From: JANPEZ01 sp031423155
GTDB lineage: Bacteria > Actinomycetota > UBA4738 > HRBIN12
Length of the DNA stretch: 29,006 bases
Assembly (NCBI GenBank): GCA_031423155.1
Contig: JANPEZ010000133.1
Location: forward strand, 1-29,006
Direction: 5' to 3'
The notes beneath the pieces were generated by a model. That model had not been told where the DNA came from, searched no databases, and saw nothing but the letters and a program-made list of their open reading frames with translations. Below are positions 1 to 7,764 of this stretch, one piece after another (the first letter of the stretch is position 1; every line of letters begins with the position of its first letter). Both the position numbers and the translations under genes were made by a program.

Positions 1-24
1 TCCAGCTCCGCGAACCGGATGACC

Positions 25-1533
25 TTAGTCCTTGACCTCGTCTACGTGCATGCCGCCGAGACCCTCGGTCTCGGGATCGCCCTTCGCGCCCTGAGTCAGA
101 GCGAACTCCTCCTCGGGGGACAGGACGAGCTTGTGACGGCCTGCTACGGCGAAGTAGACGAGACCCAGGATGAACCAGATCGCCGTTCCGATCACTCCGG
201 GCCGGTAGGTCTTGTCCAGGTAGAGGGACACGAGCGAGATCAGAGCGATCGCGCCCGCGACGACAGCGCCGGCTATTCCCACCGGGCTGCGATACGGCCT
301 GTCGATGTCGGGCAGGTTCCTGCGGAGCAGGACGAACGACAGCATCTGCATGAAGTACGAGATCACCGCTCCGAACACCGCCATGGTCAGCAGGGCCGCT
401 CCGGTGTTGGTTCCGGTCGACTCGTTGATCCACCACGCGAGCCCGTAACCGACCACGCCGCCGAGGAGCAGGGCGACGTAAGGGGTCTTGCGCTTACCGT
501 GGGTGATGGACATCCAGCGAGGGAAGTAGCCGGCACGCGACAGCGAGTAGATGTTGCGGCCGTAGGCGAAGATGATCGTGTGGAAACTCGCCACTAGACC
601 GATCACCGCGACCAGCGCCAGCAGCGCCGCAGCCGTTCCTTCGCCGAAGATGTCCTTGAATCCCTGGAACAGCGGCTCCGCCGTGGCACCGATCCCGGCC
701 GCGCCGGAGGAGGTGCCGGTGTTCAGGATCAGCGTGAGCACGCCTGCGATGATCAGGGCACCCAGGCCCCACATCGTCGCCTTGGGGATGTCCCTCTTCG
801 GATCGTGCGATTCCTCGGCGGCCAGGGGTAGCTCTTCGATCGCCAAGTAGAACCAGATCGCGAACGGCAGGTTCTTGAAGATCCCCTCTACGCCGAAGGG
901 CAGCCACTTGGAGTTGCCCGGTTCCGGCGGGATGTTCGTCAGGTGGTTTACGCTGAAGTCCGTAAGCGCCGCCACGAAGAACACTCCGAGGATGAGCAGC
1001 GACAGGATGCAGATCACGACCGTGAAGCGCATCGTCGCCTCGATACCTATGACGTTGATGCCGACGAAGATCACGTAGGCGATCAGCCACCAAACCTGCA
1101 GCGGGACGTCGACGTTGAACAGATCGATGAAGATCGCGTTCATGTAGGCGCCGATCGCCACGACGACGACCGCCGGCGTCACGACGTACTCCATGTTCTC
1201 CGCGAGCCCGGTGATGAATCCACCCCACGGCCCCATCGCCGATCGCCCGAACGAGTACGCACCGCCCGTGTGAGGCAGGGCCGGCGACATCTCGGCGATG
1301 CTGTAGCACAGGCCGATGTACATCACCGTGATGATCACCGTGGCGATCGCCAGGCCGCCGAACCCTCCGGAGAGCAAACCGAGGTTCCAGCCGAAGAAGT
1401 CACCGGAGATAACGGCTGCCACACCCAGGGCCCAAAGCGACCACACCCGAGCGTGGCGTTTCAGACCTCGCTGCTGGAAGTACTCGTCGCCTACTTCCTG
1501 GTAGGTGACCGAGCCATGCTTGCGTTCGGACAT
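25..1533 (-). CDS. APC-family amino acid/amine permease, ethanolamine-permease-like
   Basis: An inner-membrane transporter of the amino acid-polyamine-organocation superfamily, about 502 aa, with roughly 12 hydrophobic segments. The N-terminal part (VISGDFFGWNLGL, then a GGAYSFGRSAMGPWGG stretch) resembles the ethanolamine permease subgroup, whose members usually import ethanolamine or a related small amine. I start at the ATG at 1533 because GGGAGGAGG lies just upstream on the minus strand. A longer reading frame to 1587 adds 18 residues with no ribosome binding site and would run into the promoter. The gene is divergent from the GntR regulator, and one of the two operators overlaps its -35 box, so it probably belongs to the same regulon. 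Family is confident, substrate is not: the enzymes across the promoter look like sugar or polyol enzymes, which is unusual company for an amine permease. Confidence 0.88.
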   Translation of the reverse strand: MSERKHGSVTYQEVGDEYFQQRGLKRHARVWSLWALGVAAVISGDFFGWNLGLLSGGFGGLAIATVIITVMYIGLCYSIAEMSPALPHTGGAYSFGRSAMGPWGGFITGLAENMEYVVTPAVVVVAIGAYMNAIFIDLFNVDVPLQVWWLIAYVIFVGINVIGIEATMRFTVVICILSLLILGVFFVAALTDFSVNHLTNIPPEPGNSKWLPFGVEGIFKNLPFAIWFYLAIEELPLAAEESHDPKRDIPKATMWGLGALIIAGVLTLILNTGTSSGAAGIGATAEPLFQGFKDIFGEGTAAALLALVAVIGLVASFHTIIFAYGRNIYSLSRAGYFPRWMSITHGKRKTPYVALLLGGVVGYGLAWWINESTGTNTGAALLTMAVFGAVISYFMQMLSFVLLRRNLPDIDRPYRSPVGIAGAVVAGAIALISLVSLYLDKTYRPGVIGTAIWFILGLVYFAVAGRHKLVLSPEEEFALTQGAKGDPETEGLGGMHVDEVKD

Positions 1534-1594
1534 GCCCCCTCCTCCCAACCGAGAGTGACTCCCGGTTTTCAGCGCGTATCGAGCCACAGACCGG

Positions 1595-1607
1595 TTTGTC
1601 TGTCAAA
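1595..1607. promoter_or_regulatory. GntR-type operator O1, on the permease promoter
   Basis: TTTGTCTGTCAAA, an imperfect palindrome differing at one or two positions (depending on orientation) from the second site at 1658-1670. It overlaps a perfect minus-strand -35 hexamer, TTGACA (1606-1601), that would serve the permease; a clear -10 box was not found. The centres of the two sites are 63 bases apart, about six helical turns, so a looped or cooperative complex is possible. Assigning it to the adjacent GntR protein is inference from position and symmetry. Confidence 0.65.
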
Positions 1608-1648
1608 CACCGAGCGGAGGCGGGCCGTGTGGCGGTTCGCCCGCCGTG

Positions 1649-1678
1649 TTGACGATGTTTGTCAGACAAAGGTAGCGT
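1649..1678 (+). promoter_or_regulatory. Promoter of the gntR-aldolase operon, probably leaderless
   Basis: TTGACG (1649-1654), an 18-base spacer, then TAGCGT (1673-1678). Transcription would start about seven bases further on, at or next to the ATG at 1685. No convincing Shine-Dalgarno sequence precedes that ATG, which fits a leaderless transcript. Operator O2 lies wholly inside the spacer, a classic place for repression by occlusion. Confidence 0.6.
1658..1670. promoter_or_regulatory. GntR-type operator O2, between -35 and -10 of the regulator's own promoter
   Basis: TTTGTCAGACAAA is a perfect palindrome around one central base and has the length and TTTGTC/GACAAA arms expected of a GntR-family operator. 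It sits between the two promoter hexamers and ends 14 bases before the regulator's start codon, so the regulator most likely represses itself and the four-gene operon. Confidence 0.7.
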
Positions 1679-1684
1679 TGACCG

Positions 1685-2416
1685 ATGAAGAAGCGATTGT
1701 CGTTCCGGGTCCGGGAGGAGCTGGCCGCCCGGATAGCGAGCGGCAGTATCGCCCCCGGGTCCAAGTTGCTTCCCGAGCCCGACCTGGCAGAGGAGCTCGG
1801 GGTCTCCCGAGCCACTCTCCGCGAGGCCCTGCGGTCGCTCGAAGAAGACGGATTCGTCACTCGCAGCAGCGGCGCCGGCACCTATGCCACGCACAGGCCC
1901 AGGCTCCGCAACAACCTGGACGTGAATTTCGGAGTTACCGAGGCGATCCGCGCCGCGGGGATGCAGCCCGGGACCGCGCAGAGCGCGATCCACATGTCGT
2001 CGGCGACCGGCGATGAGGCCGGAGCCCTCGACCTGGCGCAGGGAGACCCGGTCGTGATCCTGGAGCGCGTGCGCACCGCCGACGGCTCGCCCGTGGTGTT
2101 CTCGCGCGATGTCATATCGGCCACGCGTTTGGCGGTCTCCGAGCTCGCTTCGATGCCGCTGGATGGCTCTCTGTACGAGATCTTGGAGCGTCACGGGCGC
2201 CCGGTCGCGCACGGCATCGTGACCGTGAGTCCGGAACGGGCAGACGAAGCACTCGCGAAGCGACTGAGTGCCAAGCTCGGCGAGATGCTGCTCTACCTGA
2301 GGCAGATCGACTACAGCACGGAGGGAGAACCACTGCTGCTGTCGGAGGAACATCACTTGGCGAAGGCGTTCGAGTTCAGCGTGGTTAGACGTGGACCTGG
2401 GAGGAGATCGACATGA
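1685..2416 (+). CDS. GntR-family transcriptional regulator with UTRA effector domain
   Basis: A 243-aa HutC-type GntR regulator. The winged helix-turn-helix covers about residues 5-70, with LPEPDLAEELGVSRATLREA holding the recognition helix and FVTRSSGAGTYAT the wing. The UTRA ligand-binding domain fills about 80-235. Family members bind a pathway metabolite in the UTRA domain and then release their operators. Its stop overlaps the next start by four bases (ATGA at 2413), so it heads the operon with the aldolase, dehydrogenase and kinase. The two palindromes at 1595 and 1658 are its likely targets, giving control of the operon and of the divergent permease. The effector is unknown, most likely the substrate or its phosphorylated product. 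Confidence 0.9.
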   Translation: MKKRLSFRVREELAARIASGSIAPGSKLLPEPDLAEELGVSRATLREALRSLEEDGFVTRSSGAGTYATHRPRLRNNLDVNFGVTEAIRAAGMQPGTAQSAIHMSSATGDEAGALDLAQGDPVVILERVRTADGSPVVFSRDVISATRLAVSELASMPLDGSLYEILERHGRPVAHGIVTVSPERADEALAKRLSAKLGEMLLYLRQIDYSTEGEPLLLSEEHHLAKAFEFSVVRRGPGRRST

Positions 2417-3234
2417 GTGTGGGCAAGGCGATGAGGATGAAGCGCGTGATCGACCCAGCGGGGGTATCGGTCATCTGCGCGCTCGATCACGGGATGACCT
2501 CGCCGGTCTTCCTCGAACCGCTCGCGGACATCACGGCGCGAGCAAGGGAGACCGTGGCGGGCGGAGCCAATGTGATCATGATGAGCAAGGGCATGATCCG
2601 CGTGGCTCACGAGGGGTTCTCGCCGACGACCTCGCTCGCGATGCTCCTCTCGGCGAGTGCCGACCCCGGCGGCGAGCGGCCGCAGATCGTTCAGATCGCC
2701 GAGGTCGAGGAGGCGCTCAAGCTGGGCGCCGACGCGGTCGTGCTCTTCACCGCGCTCGGAGGCGACACCGAGGCAGGGATGCTCGACATCTTGTCGGCGG
2801 TCGGCCGAGAGTGCGCGACCCTCGGGATGCCCTTCATCGCCGAGGCCGAGTTCCCGACCACCTACGCCACCGTCGAGGAGCTGAAGCAGCAGTACGGGTT
2901 CGAGTACCTGCGCCGCAACGTCCGCCTGTGCGCCGAACTCGGCGCAGACATCGTCAAGACGAACTGGCCGGGCGATCAGGACTCCTTCGCTAAGTGCGTC
3001 GAGGCGGCGAACGGCATCCCCGTGGTGCTGGCCGGCGGCTCGCGTCTGGCGGACGGAGAACTCCTAACGCGGATGGAGCAGGCCATCTCCGCCGGGGCGA
3101 TCGGCTGCTCGGTAGGACGGAACATCTTCATGCACTCCAACCCCGAGGCGATCACGCGGGCACTGGCCCGGGTCATCCGCGAGAGATGGAGCGCCGAGAA
3201 AGCACTCGCCGCGTTGCAGGAGGAGAGCGCCTGA
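2413..3234 (+). CDS. Class I aldolase, DhnA/DeoC/LacD-type
   Basis: A 273-aa TIM-barrel Schiff-base aldolase of the family that includes archaeal-type fructose-bisphosphate aldolase, AroA'-like enzymes and LsrF. Visible family marks are CALDHGM near residues 23-28 (Asp25, His26), the probable Schiff-base lysine Lys182 in DIVKTNW, and phosphate-binding glycines in LAGGSR (206-211) and SVGRNIF (233-239). The reaction is probably reversible cleavage of a phosphorylated ketose into a triose phosphate and an aldehyde, but this family is broad and members also act as transaldolases or thiolases. It overlaps gntR by four bases and the next gene by one base. Given the following kinase, the likely substrate is a ketose phosphate made by that kinase. 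Family sure, substrate unknown. Confidence 0.85.
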   Translation: MSVGKAMRMKRVIDPAGVSVICALDHGMTSPVFLEPLADITARARETVAGGANVIMMSKGMIRVAHEGFSPTTSLAMLLSASADPGGERPQIVQIAEVEEALKLGADAVVLFTALGGDTEAGMLDILSAVGRECATLGMPFIAEAEFPTTYATVEELKQQYGFEYLRRNVRLCAELGADIVKTNWPGDQDSFAKCVEAANGIPVVLAGGSRLADGELLTRMEQAISAGAIGCSVGRNIFMHSNPEAITRALARVIRERWSAEKALAALQEESA

Positions 3235-4289
3235 TGCGGGCCGCGTTCATGACCGCGGTCAACGAGGTGGAAGTGCGCGAGAACGCCGTGGAGCCGGTCT
3301 GCGATCCGGCGGGGGCGGTCCTTCGCGTGGAGGCCTGCGGCATCTGTGGTACCGACGCCCGCACCTTCTTCAACGGCGATCCGAAGGCTCCGCCTCCATG
3401 GCAGCTCGGCCACGAGCCCGTAGGAGTGCTCGACGAGGTGGGCCCGCAAGCGCTGCTGCCGGCCGGAGTTTCCCAGGGCGACCGGGTGTTCCTCGGTTCG
3501 ATCCTGACTTGCGGCACTTGCCGATGGTGTCTTGAAGGGTTCCAGAACCTATGCGAGCACCACCTGCTCTATGGCTACGACCCGTTCCCGGGGGCGTACG
3601 CGGAGCGGGCCGGCGTGCCGCCCATCGCGATGAAGAACCTGATCCCGCTTCCTCCCGAACTGCCTTCGGACCTTGCCACCGTGGCCGATCCCTTCGCCTG
3701 CGCGTTGAACGGCATGGAGCAGTTGGACGTCAAGCTCGGTGACACCGTGGTGATAGTCGGCACCGGACCCATCGGCTGCTGGCAGGCAGTGATGGCGCGC
3801 GACCAGGGCGCCTCGAAGGTGTACATGACCGACGTGAGCGGAGAACGATTGAAGATCGCCCTCGATGCGATCGGGCACGTCGTCGACGAGGCCTGGGTCG
3901 CGGGTGAGGACAACGGCGTGCAGGAGGTTCTCGCGCGGACGGGAGGCCACGGCGCCGAGCGCGTGAGCGTGGCAGCTCCCGCGAAACCCGCGCAGCAGGC
4001 GGCGCTGGAGATGGCGGCCAAGCGCGCTACCGTCGTCTACTTCGCCGGGTTGCCGAAGCACGATCCGGTGAGTCCACTCGACATGAACGAGCTCCATTAC
4101 AAGGAGCTGAGCATCCGAGGCGCTTACGGCGCGACGCATCGCCAGTACGCGATCACGATGGACTATCTCGATCGCAAGCAGGGCGAACTCGCAAAGGTCG
4201 TCACGCATCGCTGGCCCTTGGAGCAGATCGGTAAGGCGTTCGAGACGATCCGGGCGGGGACCGGTCTCAAGATGGTGATCGTTCCGTGA
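3234..4289 (+). CDS. Zinc-dependent medium-chain alcohol (polyol) dehydrogenase
   Basis: A 351-aa NAD(P)-dependent MDR dehydrogenase. Catalytic zinc ligands are Cys38 in GICGTD and His60-Glu61 in GHEP. The structural zinc site is Cys93, Cys96, Cys99 and Cys107. The Rossmann motif GTGPIG is at 176-181. The start is the ATG at 3234, which shares its A with the TGA of the aldolase, and AGGAGGAGAG lies at 3218-3227; the frame is open further upstream but overlaps the aldolase. Threonine and sorbitol dehydrogenases are the nearest well-known relatives. Between a sugar kinase and an aldolase, the natural role is oxidation of a polyol or sugar hydroxyl to a ketone. The substrate cannot be read from the sequence. 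Confidence 0.88.
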   Translation: MRAAFMTAVNEVEVRENAVEPVCDPAGAVLRVEACGICGTDARTFFNGDPKAPPPWQLGHEPVGVLDEVGPQALLPAGVSQGDRVFLGSILTCGTCRWCLEGFQNLCEHHLLYGYDPFPGAYAERAGVPPIAMKNLIPLPPELPSDLATVADPFACALNGMEQLDVKLGDTVVIVGTGPIGCWQAVMARDQGASKVYMTDVSGERLKIALDAIGHVVDEAWVAGEDNGVQEVLARTGGHGAERVSVAAPAKPAQQAALEMAAKRATVVYFAGLPKHDPVSPLDMNELHYKELSIRGAYGATHRQYAITMDYLDRKQGELAKVVTHRWPLEQIGKAFETIRAGTGLKMVIVP

Positions 4290-5800
4290 GTTACGTGATC
4301 GGCTGCGATGTCGGCAGCCAGGGCACGAACGCTGCTCTTTACTCTGCCGACGGCACGCTGATCGCGTCCGCCTACGAGACCTACCCCTTGTCGTTCCCCC
4401 GTCCGACATGGGCCGAACAGGACCCCGACGAGTGGACGGCGGCTGCGATCCGCGCGTGCAGGCGGCTCGTGGCGGAATGCCAGGGTGGAGCCGAGGCGAT
4501 CGTCGGCATGTCGTTCGGCACGCAGCTGGACGGGATGGTGGTCACCGACGCGGCCGGCAGGCCGGTGCGACCGGCCATGATCTGGATGGACCGCCGTGCC
4601 GAGGCGCAGGCCGCCGAGCTGGCCGGGCGCATGGCGCCCACCGACTTCTATCGGGCCGTCGGCGCGAACCTGGACTCCTCTCATGCTGTGTTCAAGGCGT
4701 TGTGGGTGCGCGACCAGGAGCCCGAGGCGTGGGCTCGCGCTGCCCACATCATGCCGCCGGGGTCCTATGTGCTTCGCGCCGTGACGGGTGTCCTTGCGGT
4801 CGATCACTCGAACGCGTCCTCGTTGGCCTTGCTCGACCCCCGGACCCGGGGCTGGTCGAAGGCAGCCCTGGAGGCCACCGGGATCGACGAGGGGATGCTG
4901 CCTGCACTGGGCCGAAGCCTCGACGTGGTCGGCACCGTGACGGCGGCCTTCGCGCAGGAGAGCGGGCTGGATCCCTCCACTCGTGTGGCGATCGGATGCG
5001 GTGACGAGATGGCCGCGACCCTGGGAGCTGGTGTGTACGCCTCCGGTGATGTTTGCGATGTGGTCGGAACGGCGGAGCCGGTCTGCGCGGCAAGCGCCGA
5101 GCCCCGCGAGGATCCGACGATGCTCGTCGAGTGTCACCCTCACGCCGACCCCGATGCATGGCTGCTCGAGAACCCCGGGTTCGTCTCGGGCGGGAATCTT
5201 CGGTGGTGGCGCGACCAGTTCGCACCGCTCGAGCGCGACGCGGAGGCCGTGGGCCTCGGCGACGCCTACGACCTCCTGACAACGGAGGCCGGCCAGGTCC
5301 CGGCCGGCTCGGAGGGCCTGATCTTCTTGCCCTGTATGCAGGGCGCGATGGCGCCGGAGTGGAACGGGGCGGCGCGGGGAGTCTTCTACGGACTCACGCT
5401 GGCTCATACGAGAGACCACATGACCCGGGCGATCTTGGAGGGGAGCGCTTACGCCCTGCGCGACATCCTCGGGGCGATGCGCACCTCCGGTCTGGATATC
5501 CGACGGCTCACGATCGTTGGAGGCGGCGCGAAGGGCCCGTTGTGGAGACAGATCAAGGCCGACGTGACCGGCCTGCCGGTTCATGTACCGGTCTCGGTGG
5601 AGACGACGGCGACGGGAGCCGCGATCTTGGCAGCGGTCGGTGCGGGACTGCACGGTAGCGTCGCCGACGCGGTTGGCGCTTTCGTCGCCTTCCGTCCCGA
5701 GGTTCAGGAGCCCGATCCATCGACGCGCCCGGTCTATGACGAGGCGTACGCGAAGTACAGGTCGGTCTACGACGCCCTTCGGCCCGTCTTCAGCGAGTAG
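4286..5800 (+). CDS. FGGY-family carbohydrate kinase, xylulokinase-like
   Basis: A 504-aa actin-fold sugar kinase of normal length for the family. The N-terminal ATP-binding loop CDVGSQGT is at residues 7-14, MIWMDRRA at 98-105 matches the xylulokinase-type sugar contact region, Asp240 in GCGDEMAATLGAG is the likely catalytic base, and GGGAKGPLWRQ at 410-420 is the C-terminal adenosine motif. It starts with GTG, overlapping the dehydrogenase stop by four bases, and is the last gene of the operon. It should phosphorylate a ketose or polyol from ATP. If it acts at C1, as rhamnulokinase and fuculokinase do, its product would suit cleavage by the upstream aldolase; this is inference. Only six bases separate it from the convergent SDR gene. 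Confidence 0.9.
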   Translation: MSYVIGCDVGSQGTNAALYSADGTLIASAYETYPLSFPRPTWAEQDPDEWTAAAIRACRRLVAECQGGAEAIVGMSFGTQLDGMVVTDAAGRPVRPAMIWMDRRAEAQAAELAGRMAPTDFYRAVGANLDSSHAVFKALWVRDQEPEAWARAAHIMPPGSYVLRAVTGVLAVDHSNASSLALLDPRTRGWSKAALEATGIDEGMLPALGRSLDVVGTVTAAFAQESGLDPSTRVAIGCGDEMAATLGAGVYASGDVCDVVGTAEPVCAASAEPREDPTMLVECHPHADPDAWLLENPGFVSGGNLRWWRDQFAPLERDAEAVGLGDAYDLLTTEAGQVPAGSEGLIFLPCMQGAMAPEWNGAARGVFYGLTLAHTRDHMTRAILEGSAYALRDILGAMRTSGLDIRRLTIVGGGAKGPLWRQIKADVTGLPVHVPVSVETTATGAAILAAVGAGLHGSVADAVGAFVAFRPEVQEPDPSTRPVYDEAYAKYRSVYDALRPVFSE

Positions 5801-5806
5801 TCGAAC

Positions 5807-6574
5807 TCAGTCCTCGGGTGTGACGTACGCGGCCGTGATCCCGCCGTCAACGATCAGCGATGACCCCGTCATGTACGAGGAATCATCGCTAGCCAGGAAC
5901 AATGCGGCTTTGGCCAACTCCTCGGCTTGGCCGAGCCGTCCCATCGGGATGTGGACGAACCTGCGCTGTCGCTTGGCGTCGTCGGACAACAGCTGCATCA
6001 GCAGGGGGGTCTCGATGGGGCCCGGGCAGAGGGCGTTGCAGCGCACGCCTTTGCGCGCGTATTCGACGGCGATCTCCCGCGTCATGGCCAGAACCGCGCC
6101 CTTGGAGGCCGTGTAGGCGGTCTGCGAGGTAGCCGCGCCCAGCCAGGCGACGAACGAGGCCACGTTGATGATCGAGCCGCCTCCACTCGCGATCATCGCC
6201 GGCACGCCGTACTTGCAACCGAAAGCCACGCCCTTGACGTTGACCGCCAGGGTCGTGTCCCAGACCGATTCGTCGGTCGTATCGACCGATCCGTCGGCCG
6301 GCAGCATCACGCCCGCGTTGTTGTAGAGGATGTCGAGCCGTCCGAAGCGCTCGACGGCCGTGTCCACCATCGCCTTCGCGTCGGACTCCTTAGAGACATC
6401 GGCGTGAACGTAGAGGGCGCTGTCGCCGATGCCGGCAGCCGTCTGCGCGCCGCCCTCGTCGTTCACGTCCGTCAGGACGACCTTGGCTCCCTCGGCGGCG
6501 AACAGCTCGGACGCGACCTTTCCCATGCCGCTTCCACCACCGGTGATCAGCGCAACCTTGCCTTCGAGACGCAT
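5807..6574 (-). CDS. SDR-family NAD(P)-dependent oxidoreductase
   Basis: A 255-aa classical short-chain dehydrogenase. The cofactor motif TGGGSGMG is at 11-18, NNAG at 85-88, and the catalytic set is Asn112, Ser140, Tyr154 and Lys158 (YTASK). PGPIETP at 184-190 and the C-terminal VDGG are typical. Asp36 at the end of the second beta strand favours NAD over NADP. The ATG at 6574 follows AAGGAG on the minus strand. It lies 59 bases downstream of the hydroxyacid dehydrogenase on the same strand and is probably co-transcribed with it. The substrate is unknown; a secondary alcohol or polyol is usual for this group. Confidence 0.9.
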   Translation of the reverse strand: MRLEGKVALITGGGSGMGKVASELFAAEGAKVVLTDVNDEGGAQTAAGIGDSALYVHADVSKESDAKAMVDTAVERFGRLDILYNNAGVMLPADGSVDTTDESVWDTTLAVNVKGVAFGCKYGVPAMIASGGGSIINVASFVAWLGAATSQTAYTASKGAVLAMTREIAVEYARKGVRCNALCPGPIETPLLMQLLSDDAKRQRRFVHIPMGRLGQAEELAKAALFLASDDSSYMTGSSLIVDGGITAAYVTPED

Positions 6575-6633
6575 GATGTGCTCCTTCTTATCCGCGGGCC
6601 CGGCCAGGGTACGCGGCGAGGGCAGGAGGTGCC

Positions 6634-7614
6634 TCAGTCGAGGACGTCGGGGTTCAGGAGGGTCGGTGGTCGGTCGCCGTCCAGGGCTGCGAAGACGTTC
6701 TCAACGGCTAGGGCGCCCATCGCGTTACGGGTGTCGACCGTCGCGCTGCCCAGGTGCGGGATGACGACGGCGTTCTCCAGCCCGAGCAGCTTCTCGTTGA
6801 CAGCCGGTTCGTTCTCGAAGACGTCGAGTCCGGCGGCGAAGATCTCGCCGGACTCGAGGGCGTCGGCCAGCGCGGCCTCATCGACCACCGGGCCGCGTGA
6901 GGTGTTGACCAGAACCGCCGTGTCCTTCATCCGCTTGAACTGCTCGGCACCGAACAGGTGGCGCGTCTCGGGGGTGAGGTTCGTATGGATCGAGACGAAG
7001 TCCGCCTCCTCGAGCAGGTCGTCCAGGTCGCGGCGGACGGCGCTCGTTTCCGCCTCAACTTCGTCGGGGAGCTTGAAGGCGTCGGCGTAGATCACGTTCA
7101 TGCCGAAGCCCCGGGCTCGACGGGCGACGGCCTGACCGATCCGACCGAAGCCGACGATGCCGATGGTCTTGTGGTGAACGTCCTGGCCCAGCATCATCAG
7201 CGGGCCCCATATCCACCTGGTTCCGCTACGCAGGAATCGCTCGCCTTCGCCGACGCGGCGGGCACCCGCCATCAGCAGGGCGAAGGCGGTGTCGGCCGTC
7301 GTCTCGGTCAAAACGTCGGGGGTGTTCGTCGCCATGACTCCGGCCGCCGTGCAATCGGGCACCACGATGTTGTCGAAACCGACCGCGTGGTTCGCCACGA
7401 TCTTCAGCTGTGGGCCCGCCGCGGCCAGGAATTCGGCGTCGACCTTCTCGGTGAGCATCGTGATGACGGCGTCCCGACCGGCGACGACCTGGAGCAGCTC
7501 ATCGCGAGGGATGCCGAAATCGTTCTCGTGGACGGTGACCTCGCAGCGCTCTTGCAGAGTGGCCAGGGGGCCGGACATGATCGGACGGGTTATCAGAACA
7601 TCGGGTCGGGACAT
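6634..7614 (-). CDS. D-2-hydroxyacid dehydrogenase, glyoxylate/hydroxypyruvate reductase type
   Basis: A 326-aa member of the D-isomer 2-hydroxyacid dehydrogenase family. It carries the NAD(P) motif GFGRIG at 155-160 and the catalytic triad Arg240 (NTSRGPVVDE), Glu269 (DVFENEP) and His287 (PHLGSAT). ANHAVGFDNI near 75-83 is typical of glyoxylate reductases, which reduce glyoxylate or hydroxypyruvate in the cytosol. The ATG at 7614 follows TGGAGG. The frame stays open far upstream, to 9294, but that part is antisense to the aldehyde dehydrogenase and carries no recognisable domain. It is transcribed with the SDR from its own promoter at 7650-7679. A role in handling two- or three-carbon fragments from the neighbouring pathway is inferred. 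Confidence 0.9.
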   Translation of the reverse strand: MSRPDVLITRPIMSGPLATLQERCEVTVHENDFGIPRDELLQVVAGRDAVITMLTEKVDAEFLAAAGPQLKIVANHAVGFDNIVVPDCTAAGVMATNTPDVLTETTADTAFALLMAGARRVGEGERFLRSGTRWIWGPLMMLGQDVHHKTIGIVGFGRIGQAVARRARGFGMNVIYADAFKLPDEVEAETSAVRRDLDDLLEEADFVSIHTNLTPETRHLFGAEQFKRMKDTAVLVNTSRGPVVDEAALADALESGEIFAAGLDVFENEPAVNEKLLGLENAVVIPHLGSATVDTRNAMGALAVENVFAALDGDRPPTLLNPDVLD

Positions 7615-7649
7615 CGTTGGCCTCCAGATGGGGTGGGTGAGAGGCGCTG

Positions 7650-7679
7650 AGGCTACTGACCAGGCACTTTCCGAGTCAA
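7650..7679 (-). promoter_or_regulatory. Promoter of the hydroxyacid dehydrogenase-SDR unit
   Basis: On the minus strand TTGACT (7679-7674), an 18-base spacer and TAGCCT (7655-7650). The start would be near 7643, leaving a leader of about 30 bases that holds the TGGAGG ribosome binding site. Confidence 0.6.
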
Positions 7680-7730
7680 GTCGGCGCCTGAACCCTCGGT
7701 CGCGACTTATGCCCGTTCGCGACGAGGTTC

Positions 7731-7759
7731 TAGTATCGGCAAGCCCGCAAACGAAGGAG
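7731..7759 (+). promoter_or_regulatory. Candidate -10 box and ribosome binding site of the aldehyde dehydrogenase gene
   Basis: TAGTAT at 7731-7736 fits an actinobacterial -10 box, and AAGGAG at 7754-7759 lies five bases before the ATG at 7765. No good -35 hexamer was found, so the promoter call is weak; the ribosome binding site is clear and fixes the start. Confidence 0.45.
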
Positions 7760-7764
7760 TCCTG

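Noticed and set aside
943..2016. A 357-residue plus-strand frame across the permease and the divergent promoter.
   Set aside because: It would cover both operators and the promoters, is rich in Arg/Asp/His, and has no domain.
4163..5653. A 496-residue minus-strand frame across the FGGY kinase gene.
   Set aside because: Arg/His/Gly-rich composition with no motif; the plus strand has a complete kinase with all its motifs.
25..5800. A fructoselysine-type (frl) Amadori product pathway, which also pairs an APC permease with a GntR/UTRA regulator.
   Set aside because: There is no SIS-domain deglycase, and the kinase is FGGY rather than PfkB type. It is a precedent for the permease-regulator pairing only.
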